Shown here: in pieces, positions 24,063 to 35,532 of the stretch
Position numbering within the stretch: position 1 is the first letter of the stretch
Layout: the number at the start of each line of letters is the position of its first letter
Assembly (NCBI GenBank): GCA_025200525.1
Contig: CM045758.1
Location: 6,072,580 to 6,136,579, forward strand
DNA from: Camellia lanceoleosa
Lineage: Eukaryota > Streptophyta > Magnoliopsida > Ericales > Theaceae
Reading direction: 5' to 3'
DNA: 64,000 nt
Made by a program: the position numbers and the translations under genes
The notes under the pieces: generated by a model
The model's input: the letters and a program-made list of their open reading frames with translations, nothing else
The model's database searches: none
Told to the model about the DNA's origin: nothing

Positions 24063-25026
24063 CAAAATGAGGGGGAAAATGGAGGGAAAAAAGGGAGGGA
24101 AAACATATCAAGTTTCCCGCCAAAAATGGCCAAAAAGGAAAGTGGTAGCTACGGGTTTCAAATGGCCGAGAGCCCTTCAACAAAGTTGAAGAGGGGCTCA
24201 AAATAAGACACTTTGTAGTTTACAACCAAGTCCAACACCGCCCACAAGTACGCCTAAAATACCGTGCAAAAAGGCCCAAAAAGAGGTAAAAAGGCAAGTG
24301 ACAGATGGAGATGTCAAACAGTAAAAGGTCCTTAATCAAACATGAAAAGGACCTCAAAATATGACTATCTCAAGTTTGGGTCGGAGCCCAAAAATGTAGA
24401 ATGAAGGTTCGGGAGCCGAAACACGTAGTTCGAGGCCCCGAAAGTGGGCTGTTAGGCACCGGGAGTGGTGCACGACCACGAAGTTGGTCTCTCGGACCCC
24501 AGTGTCCCTCGAAATGATAAAACAGAGGTACCTGCCAAAATTGAACAAAAATTGATGCAAAATGAATGCTCGGGGCACAAATCACGCAGCCGGTCCGAAA
24601 ATAGGCCGTGAGCACCGAAAGTGGTGTTCGGCCACGAAGTGGGTATTAGAGGCCCCAGTGTCCCTCGGAATGATAAAACGGAGGCACTTGCCAAAAATCG
24701 GGGAAATCGGAGATGGTTGGACGGTCCCGAAAACCGGGAACCGGGCTCCGAAATGGGCAAAATGGCCTACGGCCACGAAAAGTAGCCCACGGCTACTGAG
24801 AGATAGTCTACGGGACCACTCCCTCCCCTCAGGAAATAAAACAGAGAAAACCGAGTCTGGTTCGCAAACCGAGGCAGGGCACGAAAGAGAGTTCGGAAGT
24901 CCGGAGGCAGGGCGCACGACCGCAATTCTGAGGCTTCTGAACGAGCACAATATGCAACATCACCGAGCGCTCAATCGGTGACGTCGGAGTCTTAAGGTCG
25001 GTCAAAAATGGGATGTCTACAATATA

Positions 25027-25597
25027 GTATTCAAATGAAAACTAAACGAGACTTTTTAATAAACTTCACATGGATAATTTGTTAATTTACACATTATTTG
25101 TTGTGTTTTTTTATTTATTATTTTTTTATATTAAGAGGGTGTATTTAGAACTCACATAACCATATAAAATTTACAATAGATTTCATTCTCATTACTGAGG
25201 ATATGGTTTAATATTGCAACAACATCAATCGAAATTTTTTATTTTATTAAATACTATTAAGGGTGTAATCGTTATTATCAATTTTATTAAACACGAAGGT
25301 TTCAAAGAATTTTATGCAGTGCATTTGGAAGGTCCCCAATAGATTAATATATATTGCAGCAGGAAGCATCTAAACTATAAATTGAAAAAAGATGGCGTTT
25401 GATAAAGCTAAAAACTGGAAATTAAATATTGAAAACTGAATGTTGAATTTTTTAAGCTGAAAAGTTGTTTGATAAAAATTTAATTACTGAATTTAAAATA
25501 AGTTATTTGATATGTATAAGATAAAATTTAAAATTTATTATTAAATTGTATATTTTAATTTTTTTTTATTGTGATGACGGCAGTCCTAGCGGTGGAG
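25027..25597. other. AT-rich flank after the giant element
   Basis: No ORF or recognised repeat. It separates the target duplication from copy B of the local duplication. Confidence 0.6.
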
Positions 25598-25695
25598 TCC
25601 TATATGAGAGAAAAAATTAGATGATGTTTGTTACAAAAAGCAACTTTGCTTACATCATCTAATGTCATTCTTTATAAATATATGTATATATATAC

Positions 25696-26060
25696 GGCTT
25701 TTCTTAGGTGTGCCTTGCATATGGTATGCAAGACAATTACACCCTTTCTATTTTGCATTTACACCTTTTATGTATTGGGTTATACAACATTTTTTTGAAA
25801 GTTTACACATTAGTGACCTGCTAAGTGGGTCACTTTTCAGATAAATTAATAAAATAATATAATATATTAATAATTTCATAAAAAGGTGTGACGTTTCAGA
25901 ATATGGTGTGCAAATACGAGCATTGACCGGTTGCCCCAGTTTCAACTTTTTTACGATTAAACAATTCAATAGTCTTGATAAATTATTATAATATAATGGC
26001 TAAAAATTGGGTTGCATATAGTGTGCAACCTTAAGGGGGTTGCACACTTAAAAGAGCGCC
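25696..26060. mobile_element. 365-bp MITE in copy B
   Basis: Copy A runs straight from ttataaaatatatat to cgaatcttattccc, while copy B has 365 bp more at this point. The insert has imperfect inverted ends: left GGCTTTTCTTAGGTGTGC and right, reverse-complemented, GGCGCTCTTTTAAGTGTGC. It is flanked by tatatata on both sides, so the exact duplication length cannot be fixed. No ORF of note. Confidence 0.7.
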
Positions 26061-26306
26061 TATATATATATGAATCTTATTCCCTAAAATTGTGTTTCTG
26101 TTTCAGAATAGTAGCCAAAAAAGTATTTTTTAGCGATTTTATGATTAATAGATCTTGATGGAAAACCTCTTAAACTTGGCTCATAAAATCTGTGAACTTT
26201 AATTAAAGTGTTGCATCCCTAGCACAATACTTGATGCCAATTTCATCTTCTTCTTCAATTAGTCACGAGAAAGGATGACATATGATACATATGAGAGCTA
26301 ATATGG

Positions 26307-26786
26307 TGTTGGGATCGGGGATCCCGCCCAAGACCTTATAGAAATTATAACAACCAGAAAAACACACCCACACAGAGAGAGACACAATATTTAACGTGGT
26401 TCGGCAATAATGCCTACGTTCACGGGAGAGTAATCGTTTATCATTTATGGAGAGATTACAGAAATATTACAGAGGAGAAGCTCACACTATTCTCACTCAC
26501 CCATTCCCCCGTCTCCCTCGCTCACACCGAGGGAGACGGTTTCTCACATCTCTCACTCTCTTTGTTCTTGGTTTTCTTTCTCTCATTTTCTTCCTCCTCT
26601 CTTCACCTATTTATACACCTCATGAAGACATTTGATTGGCCATCACCAACCTCCTTCCACTCTCTAGTGGGTTGGAGTTGGTGAGCCACCCCACTCTCTC
26701 TAGTGGATGCTCTATTGTTGGCCACTCTCTTTAAGTAGGAGCTCCATTGTTGGTTCATCTCATATGGGGTGATGAATATACCAACA
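26307..26786 (-). repeat. 480-bp LTR (3' LTR of the 5.2-kb element)
   Basis: Direct repeat of 31008-31487 with six substitutions counted by eye and no indel. It contains the palindrome cgtctccctcgctcac/cgagggagacgg. Confidence 0.92.
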
Positions 26787-26812
26787 AATCACCCCCTCAA
26801 CCTATGTGAGAT
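26787..26812 (-). promoter_or_regulatory. Polypurine tract of the 5.2-kb element
   Basis: The minus strand reads GGTTGAGGGGGTGATT just before the 3' LTR, a usual position and composition for plus-strand priming. Confidence 0.55.
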
Positions 26813-29800
26813 GATCCACTACATACACAGCTGCTAATCTTGTCACGCCCAAGAAAACAATAGAATCTTCATCTCCTCACTGAGACGCTGCATCTCCTGA
26901 AGCTAGAGATAATACACCAGAGATACAAGAGGAGGAGGGAATCCTACATCCTCAACTCAACTCACACCACTCTCTGATTTGGAGAGAGCCTCTGCTCCTA
27001 TCTCCCACAGATCTCTTCCACGCTTTCTGTTTCGGATGTCTTCACTTGATATGCTTGAACTGGCGTAACCAAGATATCCGACACCCCCTGATTGGATGTC
27101 ATGCACCCCCTGCTGAGATGCCCTTGACTGTCATGCCTTATCTCTTTGCATGACCAAAACTGGAGCAACAGAAAACTCTTCTTTTGTCTGGTCAAAGTTC
27201 CTGGTTTTTTTTGCTCGGAGTTTTCCTTGAACTATCCTGAACTATCAGCATTTGCCCTTTGCACTCTTGAACAACTTCCCAGCGTTTCCACACACTTATT
27301 GTTCATGCCTTTTGCAATCCCTGATCTCCAGTTCAGCGATACACGTTACCTGCGTATCTATCACTTGTACTACCGGATGATGGTTGACAGTAGCTCTTTC
27401 TTCCAAAGCAACTTCAACAAATCTGTACGAGTCACCAACTATGCAACACCTAGCATAGTACCCACACCCATATTCTTGAGTGCTCATCGTGGCTCCATCT
27501 CTCCTCTTGCGCTCGAGTTCGCCTGAAAGATCCGCAACAACTCTGTTTCATTAAGAGATGCGTTCGCTGCCACAGAATCAAAAAACCGATACCATAACCC
27601 AGGTATCCAACCATTCAGTCAAAACTGAATACCATCTGCTGTACAAAACACAAGCGCTTTTTCCAAAAAAAACACAGCAGATTCTATTGCTCAAAATCAC
27701 ATTGAGCCAATGCAAAGAACATGCAGAACCAATCGAGCTAGCTCTTCGATTTTCTGCAACTCAAGCTCTACCATAGTGTTAAGTTCTGATTTCCATAGGC
27801 GCCAAACAAGTTGTCCTTGACAACTCCAAACAAAACATGGTGAGCAACCCGCTTGAACCAGTGCTGAGGAGAGTAACCAAAAAAGGGGCTTCAAATTCTC
27901 CGTCAAAGCAACTTTGAAAACGGTACCAAAAACATCATGTCCGATCAACTATCGAACACAATACTGCTCTCTTCAAGCTCGAATTAATCAAGAGAGCCAA
28001 ACAAATTCTCCGAGAACTGAGGCAAGTTCTCTACCAAACAAAACTGGACTGTGGACGCAGTTAGGCTCTAACCAGTTCAGAAGTATCGGAACAAACTTCA
28101 AATGAACTTACAAAATACCAAGAGCCAAAAAATTCTGAAGTGTCGAGCAAACTCCAGATTCCTCCAACTGCCATTCCAACCGGCAAACACAAGATGATGC
28201 ACCATCTTCACAGTTGCCAAAAACCGCCCAAAGGCGCGTGCACCGTAAATGCACAACTCCAACAGTCCCCGCTGACTCCACCGAGTCTGCAAACGATCTA
28301 TCCCCTCCAAATCCAACGGCAGATTAAGGGATGGATCCCAACACATGAGATTCAAAATCACCATCTTCACGTTTCTCCGCAACAATCTCTTCCAAACTTC
28401 AATGAACACCAACGGTCAAACCGCTTCCAGAGAAGCAAACACCCGGAGTCTGAATCGTCACCCAGACTACCAATAGCTGATGTCTTCGAATATGGAACAG
28501 ACTGCGAAAATGAAAATCCACAAGAAGAAGAAACAATCAAGTCTCACAAACCGGAGACACCCCTGGATCTAATCAGACACGATCATAGATCCCAGCTGTG
28601 ATAATGAATCTCAATAAACCACGACTCTGAAAGTCGCCAATAATCCGTGAAAGACCGCCAACAACAATGCCTCCAATAGACATTGAACAAAAAAACTGCC
28701 AAAGCTCCACCAAGATCTGAAGTAGATTTTCACACCTTCTTCAAATCGACAAATGCGAAAACCAAGGCTTCACCAGATGCGAGTCTTCCAACAACGATCC
28801 ATGACGGATCTCCAACGCCTCCACAGAGGCCAATGCCAATAAAGTACTACCATTTGGACTTATTACATATGCCAAATCTCCATAGTACACTCTGGCAATG
28901 CTGGTTCTCTCTATCCCCTAGAGAAAAACCCAATGAACTCTGAAGTTCTGTAACTAACCCAAGAGTCTCCAAATGAACTGATAACTTTTACACCTGACTC
29001 TGAAAGGTCTTCAATTGGCTTCCAATTGGCTTCAACCGGGTGAATAAATCACCCTCATCACCCACATGGGCGATAAAACACCGTTGTAAATATGCCTCCA
29101 TTCCACTGAGCATCCAGAGTGAATCTGCACCTCCTACTTGGAATGTCTTCAACCGCCACACATCATCTTGCATGGCTCGCACCTCTATCACCAGGTACTT
29201 GCATCCTCCAATAGAATGCTCACCGTTTCCCTGTTGAGGTGACTCCACCCAAACTCTCTGGGTGCCCGTCGCGACTTCACTGCCATGAACCAAATTCAGG
29301 ACAAAGAAAAAAAATCTGCCTCTCACTGGGTGCGCACTCTGACGTCTTATCCTTTCATTTTCTTTTGTCCGGAGCTTTCTTCGTGAACTAGTTGTTCTTT
29401 GCCCGAGCCAAAATCCGGCACACTGCACCTTTGTATCACATTCAGCTGCGTACTTTTACACTGTTGTATGCCAGCACCTTGTATGACATTCCTGTATACT
29501 CATCTGTGCTATTGTGGCTACGTGATCCTACACCTTATGTGTGTACTGCTGCAGTTGTTGCCTTTCTACATTCACATACTACCAGTACTTCTTGTATTAT
29601 GTTTGGCAGTAGCTCCAACTGCCACAACATTCCCCTAAGCCTGCACTGGTTGCCAAATCATCTATTTATTAATGAAGTGGACTTTTGATTGAACCAGATC
29701 TTCTGATTACATCAACAACCAGGAAAGTTCCCAGGAAAGACTGGTGGGGTCACAAACGGTCCCACTTAAGAACCAGTCTCCTTAGACAGTGTCTTTTTGA

Positions 29801-30990
29801 CAAAACTTTCCTAGACATTGTTGATCTTGAGATAATCATGTGCAATTCTCCTGATCGCCCTTGACCAATCCTGATCTGCATTGATTTGCCATTTGATTAA
29901 GCCTGATCTCCTTTGGTCTTCAATGATCTATCTCGATCTGTATCTGGTTGTCCAATTTGGTTAGAATCTGCCCATTCTAACCTCTTGATGAATCCTAGCT
30001 GCTCCACAATATCCAAAGAACCTCCTTCGAGTATTGAAGATGACAAACTCCCATGTTTTGACAATCTTTCCAAACCGTTCAGAATTTCACCATTCTGACC
30101 TCGCGGTTGCGTCCGGAACGGTCCGATTAGCTAGGACCAACCTTCGCTGCATTTCTGGGGACCTCACTGAAAAATATCCCCGAAAGCTGGGCCACACCAC
30201 AATTTTCTGAAAATTCTGGGCCAAATTACAATTTTCAGAAGTTCAGGGAATATTCCGTGTACTAACAGAATATTCCGTCCACTGCACCGGACACCGTCCG
30301 TCCCTTTAATCTGCCTTCTTTTTACAGAAACTCCGTCTCTCAAATCTGACCGTACGGATGTGTCCGGAATACTCCAAATAGTTGGAAACCACTATTGGAT
30401 CACCAAAAACGGACTCCAAATGGCTTAGATCTAGCCAAAACATTTTGTACGCCTCAGATCATACGCACCATACCGCGGCACGGATCCGTTCTCCCTGCGG
30501 TTGCACCATTAGCGTCTGCATGGATCCCTTTCTCAGGCCGACATGGCGACCACGTGGCGACCGATCGCCCACGGTGCCGCGTGTCACGGCGTGTACGCCA
30601 TGTGTCGATGACGTGGCTGGCCACGTGGCGTTGACTGGCTGGCCACGTGGCGTTGACTTGATGACGTGTCTGTGCGCGTGGTATATGCGCGTGCCTTGTC
30701 ACGCGCTCTCACCCAGTCGTCTTCTTCTTTGGGGACGCGTGCGGCGTGTACAGTGGGACCACGCAGGTAGGTCAACGGCGCGCGTGGGCGCGTCGCGCAG
30801 CGTGGGACTCACGCGCTAACTTCCAGAGGCGCGTGAGAGTGTATCCTAGCTCCTTTTGGGGTTTTCTTTGCATTTCTTGAATCCTCTCGTCGAGCCCTTG
30901 CTCTTGGTATACTCAAAACCTGATTTCGAGCAATCCGATTTCTGGGCAGTTTCGAGGAACACACTGTTTTTGTTCCGAAACGTCACCGAC
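26813..30990 (-). other. Interior of the 5.2-kb LTR element
   Basis: Moderately GC-balanced sequence unlike the AT-rich surroundings. Open frames on both strands are short to medium (for example 28988-29428 minus, 146 codons, and 28140-28601 plus, 153 codons), but none resembles a transposon or host family I know. It holds a GC-rich G-box cluster at 30530-30700. Captured host sequence is possible but not supported. Confidence 0.5.
30535..30700. promoter_or_regulatory. GC-rich island with repeated G-box and W-box motifs
   Basis: CACGTG cores occur at 30551, 30622 and 30644, each within ccACGTGGCg. TTGAC (W-box core) follows two of them in the direct repeat ggctggccacgtggcgttgac. Further ACGT cores are nearby. 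In plants these motifs are bound by bZIP/bHLH and WRKY factors. The island lies about 0.3-0.5 kb inside the primer site, in the leader of the element. Function is inferred. Confidence 0.45.
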
Positions 30991-30992
30991 GA

Positions 30993-31005
30993 GGCTCTGA
31001 TACCA
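30993..31005 (-). promoter_or_regulatory. Primer binding site for initiator tRNA-Met
   Basis: The minus strand reads TGGTATCAGAGCC, the standard plant LTR-element primer site, two bases from the 5' LTR edge. Confidence 0.92.
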
Positions 31006-31007
31006 CT

Positions 31008-31487
31008 TGTTGGGATCGGGGATCCCGCCCATGACCTTATAGAAATTATAACAACCAGAAAAACACACCTACACAGAGAGAGACACAATATTTAACGTGG
31101 TTCGGCAATAATGCCTACGTCCACGGGAGAGTAATCGTTTATCATTTATGGAGAGATTACAGAAATATTACAGAGGAGAAACTCACACTATTCTCACTCA
31201 CCCATTCCCCCGTCTCCCTCGCTCACACCGAGGGAGACGGTTTCTCACATCTCTCACTCTCTTTGTTCTTGGTTTTCTTTCTCTCATTTTCTTCCTCCTC
31301 TCTTCACCTATTTATACACCTCATGAAGACATTTGATTGGCCATCACCAACCTCCTTCCACTCTCTAGTGGGTTGGAGTTGGTGAGCCACCCCACTCTCT
31401 CTAGTGGATGCTCCATTGTTGGCCACTCTCTTTAAGTGGGAGCTCCATTGTTGGTTCATCTCATATGGGGTGATGAATATACCAACA
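31008..31487 (-). repeat. 480-bp LTR (5' LTR of the 5.2-kb element)
   Basis: Identical in length to 26307-26786, with six substitutions. Together with the primer site, this fixes the orientation as minus. Confidence 0.92.
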
Positions 31488-31689
31488 AATATATGGCATT
31501 TGTATTATTATTATACTGAAACTTGGATTTCAATTCATAACGTAAAATGAGAATCAACCCTTTTATTCTTCAAAGTTTGCTTAAAATCATAGGTAAAATA
31601 ATTAATTTTTTTGCCAAAAAGAGAAACCAAAATCCATTTGCATTTGGTTAATAACTTATGGATGGATTATATGAACTCTTTCCTTCCAC

Positions 31690-31915
31690 AAAAGGTTGGA
31701 GCTCACTACCAATGGGTTTGATGAGCAAGTGGCTCTATGTTCGAGTCTCCATGGGGACGATATTGTTTCCATGCACCTGTGCTTTTGACCTTTGTTCGCT
31801 AGGACACTGATGGGGCTTTGGGGTCAAGCCATGGGTTAACCTTGTCTCGAGGGAGTGCCTACATATTTCATGTGCGCATGTGATACCCCCTCTTACTTTT
31901 TCTTTTTTTTTTTTA
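31690..31915 (+). mobile_element. Possible tRNA-derived SINE (copy B)
   Basis: Counterpart of 1147-1450. The B-box-like GTTCGAGTC is closer to consensus here. About 100 bp present in copy A are missing here between two ccccctctt repeats, the signature of a deletion between direct repeats. It ends in a long T tract. Confidence 0.35.
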
Positions 31916-33470
31916 TCAAGCAAAATATGAACTCTTTTGTATGTTATGTATGACCCCTTTTCATGTGATATATTTATGGAATTGATTAATAGATGGAAGT
32001 TATTTATTTTTCTCATATGTTTTCTTTATATTCTAGTTAGTTTGATTTATTTTTCTAAGGATGCATTTGGATCTTGGATTTGTGTAGGAAAATGCTAATG
32101 AAATAGAAAGTTACGTTTTTTTAATGAAACAGCATTTCCCCTACCACAAATCTGTCTCCCCCCCCCCCCAACCTTCTCTTTACAAATATAAGATTCAAAC
32201 ATAGCCTAAAATGAATGATAGAAATATTCTCATTGTCTCGTTATGTTTCAGACTTGCGTTACGTTTTTAATTATAGGAAAATTATTAACACCATCAAATA
32301 AAACTCAAACTATGAACATTGAGCTACAAGAAATTATGGTTTTTAAAATAAAAGTAACATTTATGTTCTTCTAGTAAGAGTTAGATTGGTTACACAGTCA
32401 AGAAAAAGTTTTTATTTTCTATTCCCTAACTTATCATTTCAGGGTAATTTGAGATATAAAATGTCAAGAGGTTGTTCAGATTTCTAATATTTGTTTTTCT
32501 TTCTTTAATCATGCAGTGCCGCCAGCTAGACCTGAAGAGAATTGTAAATACTTTTGCGACAAGTGTCCCCGAATTTGAGCATGCTCATTAATATCTTGTT
32601 TTTGTTCACTGCTACTTTATCATGAATGTCTGGAGCACACTAAAATCTATAAATTATGCCTGATCAGACTCTGTTATATTATATCTATGGATGGAGTAAT
32701 TATCTAGTTATTAGAGCAATGCTTCATGTTAAGTAGCTTTGCTAGGTAAGAGTTTGCTATGATATATTTATATAATTGTTGTCATTTATATCTAAATGAA
32801 CTTGAATGAGCCAAAAAATTTCCTTTTTCATTTTTAGAAGTGTGTTCTTGGACTTAGAAATGGGCTCCTTTTTGTTGATCTAGCTGAAATACCACTCGAT
32901 GGGCCTGTTATTATCCCTTCGGTCTGTTCCTATTTGCACCTCCACCTCTTAATAATTTTTTAATTAAAATTTTACCCTAATGTAATCACCCTTGTTATTA
33001 ATTCCAGACCTAGCACATCTCCTATGGAACCCTATCCACATGTTCTCCCTAGGCCCTACCTTTTACCTGTGACTCTAGAGTGAGTGACAAATAGAGTCAT
33101 GCGAGAGAGAGAAAAAAGGAAATAAACAGATAAGGGGGTTGCAATGTTGGGGAGGGTGGAGAGGAGTTGAGAGGTAGCAACGGTGGATAGGGCGGGTAGA
33201 GAGGGGTTGTTGGAGGTGGTGGTAGTAGAGACCAAAAGTGGCTAGAATTAAGATTTCAAAAGCTTAAGAATGATGATAGAATTGGAATTAAGGTGGAAGG
33301 CCACTCTTAACAATTTCTATTTTTTACCTTTTAGCTCCAAACCTTAATCTTTCAAAACCATGCAAACACTCTGATAATGTAATTAAATTTCTCAATTGCC
33401 ACTGTCAAGTAATTTTCGCTTGAATATTTTCAATTTTAGGTGGATTTAGGTTTATATAGTGGAATATTTC

Positions 33471-34159
33471 TAAATTCAATATCTGAATTACAACTCAATT
33501 TTTTTATTCTTTCACACTGGCAGCATATAGGGCATGTTTGATTGAGATATTAAAAAGTAGTTTGAGTGTGGAGAGAACATGTAAGTCCACCGCGGTGTTT
33601 AATTGTGGGATAAGGAGGACAGGATTAGAGATGGGTGTATTTGTTTTGCATAGCACTAAACTCTAGATAATTCTAGTATTAATACCATAAGTAATGTAGT
33701 ATTAGAAGAATGAAGTCACTCAAGTGTTTGTGATATACCTGATGAGTTCTCAAGATAATTATAAGGTTAGCCTATTAGGCATGCAAGAGAATTTCATTAA
33801 AAAAATATATATATATATATTTACAATCTCATCTAATCCAAAGCTTTATTGCCAGCAAACAACAATTTATCTGCCTCAAGCAAAACACTAATATTTTAAT
33901 ATTTTAAAAATTGCAAAGCATTTCACAAGATTTGAAATAGCATGATTGTAAACATCTCAAGCGATAGCCAATGACAAAGGAAGGGGAGTGGCAACGAAAG
34001 AGGAAAAGGGGTGTTTGGCATCAGAAGGCGGTGACACAAGCAACCCAACAGCAGCAGAGGTTGGTTGGGGTGGGTGAGGATGAGATTGAGATTATTTGGG
34101 GTGTTCAAAGTGAATAAAAAAAATTCAAATTGTCACTTAGGAATGGGGTGCCCAACCAA
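33471..34159. other. Intergenic sequence before the ATG4 pseudogene
   Basis: AT-rich, with an (AT)n run near 33810-33825 and a G-rich patch near 33980-34090. No coding signal. Confidence 0.55.
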
Positions 34160-34332
34160 CAATTTGAAGTGCATTTAGAGCCTCTTCAAGCAGGAAATGG
34201 TTATGACCTTATTGTTGAATCATGGGTTGGCCCTTATGCTATTTGTCACATTTGGGAATTTCTATTCCGCTTTAAGAGAGAGGAGAGTGAACTTGAAGAC
34301 CAGTCTTTTCCAATGGCTATTTATGTTGTTTC

Positions 34333-34810
34333 TGTTGGATATCACATCATGTGAGGGTGATCTCTTCTTTGCATGTAGAGTAGAGAGTCAATGAAGATGA
34401 CCACCAATCGACAAGTCGTAAAGATGGATGGCCACCGAAAGTGAAGGTGCAACTGGCCATGTGCAAGGCCAGCCAAGCTCCCTAGATTCCTCCATCAATG
34501 TATATAAATGGAGAGGGTGATGGGAGAGCTCTGTGATGTGTGGAAAATCGTGAGTGAGAAAATGTAGAGAGTGAGACAGAAAGTCCCTCTGTGTGAGAGG
34601 GGAGCTCAGTGGGAGTTGAGTGAGACTGGTCTTCTCCTCTATTGTAATTTCTTTGTAATCTCCATTTATAGTGAATCCCCGGTTACTCTCTCGTGGATGT
34701 AGGCATTTAGGCCGAACCACGTTAAATATGGTGTCTCCTTGGGTGTGTGTCTGTTTTTATGCTTGGAATAATTTCTGGAAGGTCCTGGCCAGGATCTCGA
34801 ATCCCCAATA
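34333..34810 (+). mobile_element. Solo LTR inserted in an ATG4 coding exon
   Basis: 478 bp, beginning TGTTGGATATC and ending CCCCAATA, with an exact 5-bp duplication GTTTC (34328-34332 and 34811-34815). Removing the LTR and one duplication rejoins the exon across the VVSGDED region. Length and blocks such as gccgaaccacgttaaatat relate it to the 480-bp LTR of the 5.2-kb element, here on the plus strand and more diverged. The terminal CA has become TA. Confidence 0.88.
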
Positions 34811-35532
34811 GTTTCTGGTGATGAAGATAGGGAGAGAGGTACAACTCCAGTTGTCTGCATCGAAGATGTTTCTAGACATTGTTTTGAGTTTTCAAAAGGC
34901 CAGGCTAATTGAACACCTATTCTTTTGTTGGTTCCCTTGGTTCTTGGTATTGACAAAATCAACCCCAGATACTTGGGTACTTTTGATGCTTGTCTCCTTG
35001 TTCATCATCATTTATTTTGTTGGCCTCATCATTTTTCACACAATTCTTACGATGTATTTTCAAACAATTTTGATCGTACGTTTTTCTTGTTCTATGGATA
35101 TCAGGGGTTTATTTGCCATGCATTGAGAATTGGTGGCTCCCCTAATGTGTTTACTGGGGTATGTTGATCTATATGATTCAGTGTCATAATTTTGTTTCGA
35201 GCAAATTGTTCTATGTGGGCAGTGCGCACTGATATAATTGTTGAAAAACTAAAAATGCTGAAATAACTGCCTTATGTGTCTTATTCCTTTCTTACCTTAT
35301 TTGGTTTAATGTTGTCTATGTTAATCATAATTATTTTGTTTTTAAAATTCTGTTAGGTATATTCCTTTACTGAGCTCAACATTCACGTTTCCCTATTGCC
35401 TTGGTATCCTTGGTGGTAGACCTGGTGCTTCAACTCATTGTCGGTGTGCAGGATGAAGAGGCTTTTTACCTTGATCCACATGAAGTTCAACGTCTGATTG
35501 CAATATTGCTTTTCCACATTGATTCGTTTATG

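Larger units (their letters stand above)
3125..25021 (-). mobile_element. 21.9-kb Ogre/Tat-like LTR retrotransposon, non-autonomous, with nested insertions
   Basis: The two long direct repeats begin around 3125 and 20021 and end with TGTCTACA at 8964 and 25021. The 5-bp target site duplication ATATA flanks the whole (3120-3124 and 25022-25026). The gag remnant (17707-19110), the LTR TATA boxes, the polypurine tract beside the left LTR and the primer-site candidate beside the right LTR all read on the minus strand, so the right LTR is the 5' LTR. The size, very long LTRs, primer-site class (GGCGACTC-like, as in Tat/Ogre elements that use tRNA-Arg) and a tandem array between the internal region and the 3' LTR all fit the Ogre/Tat lineage of Ty3-gypsy. 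That assignment is inference, since no reverse transcriptase or integrase was recognised. Aligned LTR blocks are about 99% identical by eye (two differences in roughly 255 bp), which means a fairly recent insertion. Confidence 0.85.
20021..25021 (-). repeat. LTR of the giant element (5' LTR in its own orientation)
   Basis: A 5001-bp direct repeat of 3125-8964 without the hAT MITE. The inner edge has lost the canonical TGTAAC; the outer edge keeps TGTCTACA. It is followed at once by the target duplication ATATA (25022-25026). It contains the same hairpin satellites and TATA box. Confidence 0.9.
26307..31487 (-). mobile_element. 5.2-kb LTR retrotransposon without recognisable proteins
   Basis: Two 480-bp LTRs (26307-26786 and 31008-31487) start TGTTGGGATC and end ACCAACA. 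A primer site complementary to initiator tRNA-Met (TGGTATCAGAGCC, minus strand, 30993-31005) sits two bases inside the right LTR, and a purine tract lies inside the left LTR, so the element reads on minus. A duplication AATAT (26300-26304 and 31488-31492) flanks it, with two extra G at 26305-26306. The 4.2-kb interior shows no gag, protease, integrase or reverse transcriptase. It resembles a large non-autonomous (LARD-like) element, with Copia-type termini by inference. I count six differences between the LTRs. Confidence 0.85.
25598..33470 (+). repeat. Local tandem duplication, copy B (interrupted)
   Basis: Matches copy A (655-2800) from the gatgatgtttgttac block to the ggtggaatat block. It is interrupted by a MITE (25696-26060) and an LTR element (26307-31487). 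The stretch 32830-33360 is partly unmatched in copy A and may be a further insertion or a deletion in A. No coding content is recognised. Confidence 0.75.

Noticed and set aside
26300..26312. TATGG on both sides as target duplication of the 5.2-kb LTR element
   Set aside because: TATGG on the right lies four bases beyond the LTR end, whereas AATAT directly abuts the right LTR and lies two bases from the left, so AATAT fits better.
28140..28601. 153-codon frame inside the 5.2-kb LTR element as a captured gene
   Set aside because: It is on the strand opposite to the element, Gln/Pro/Ser-rich, and matches no family I know, so it cannot be supported.
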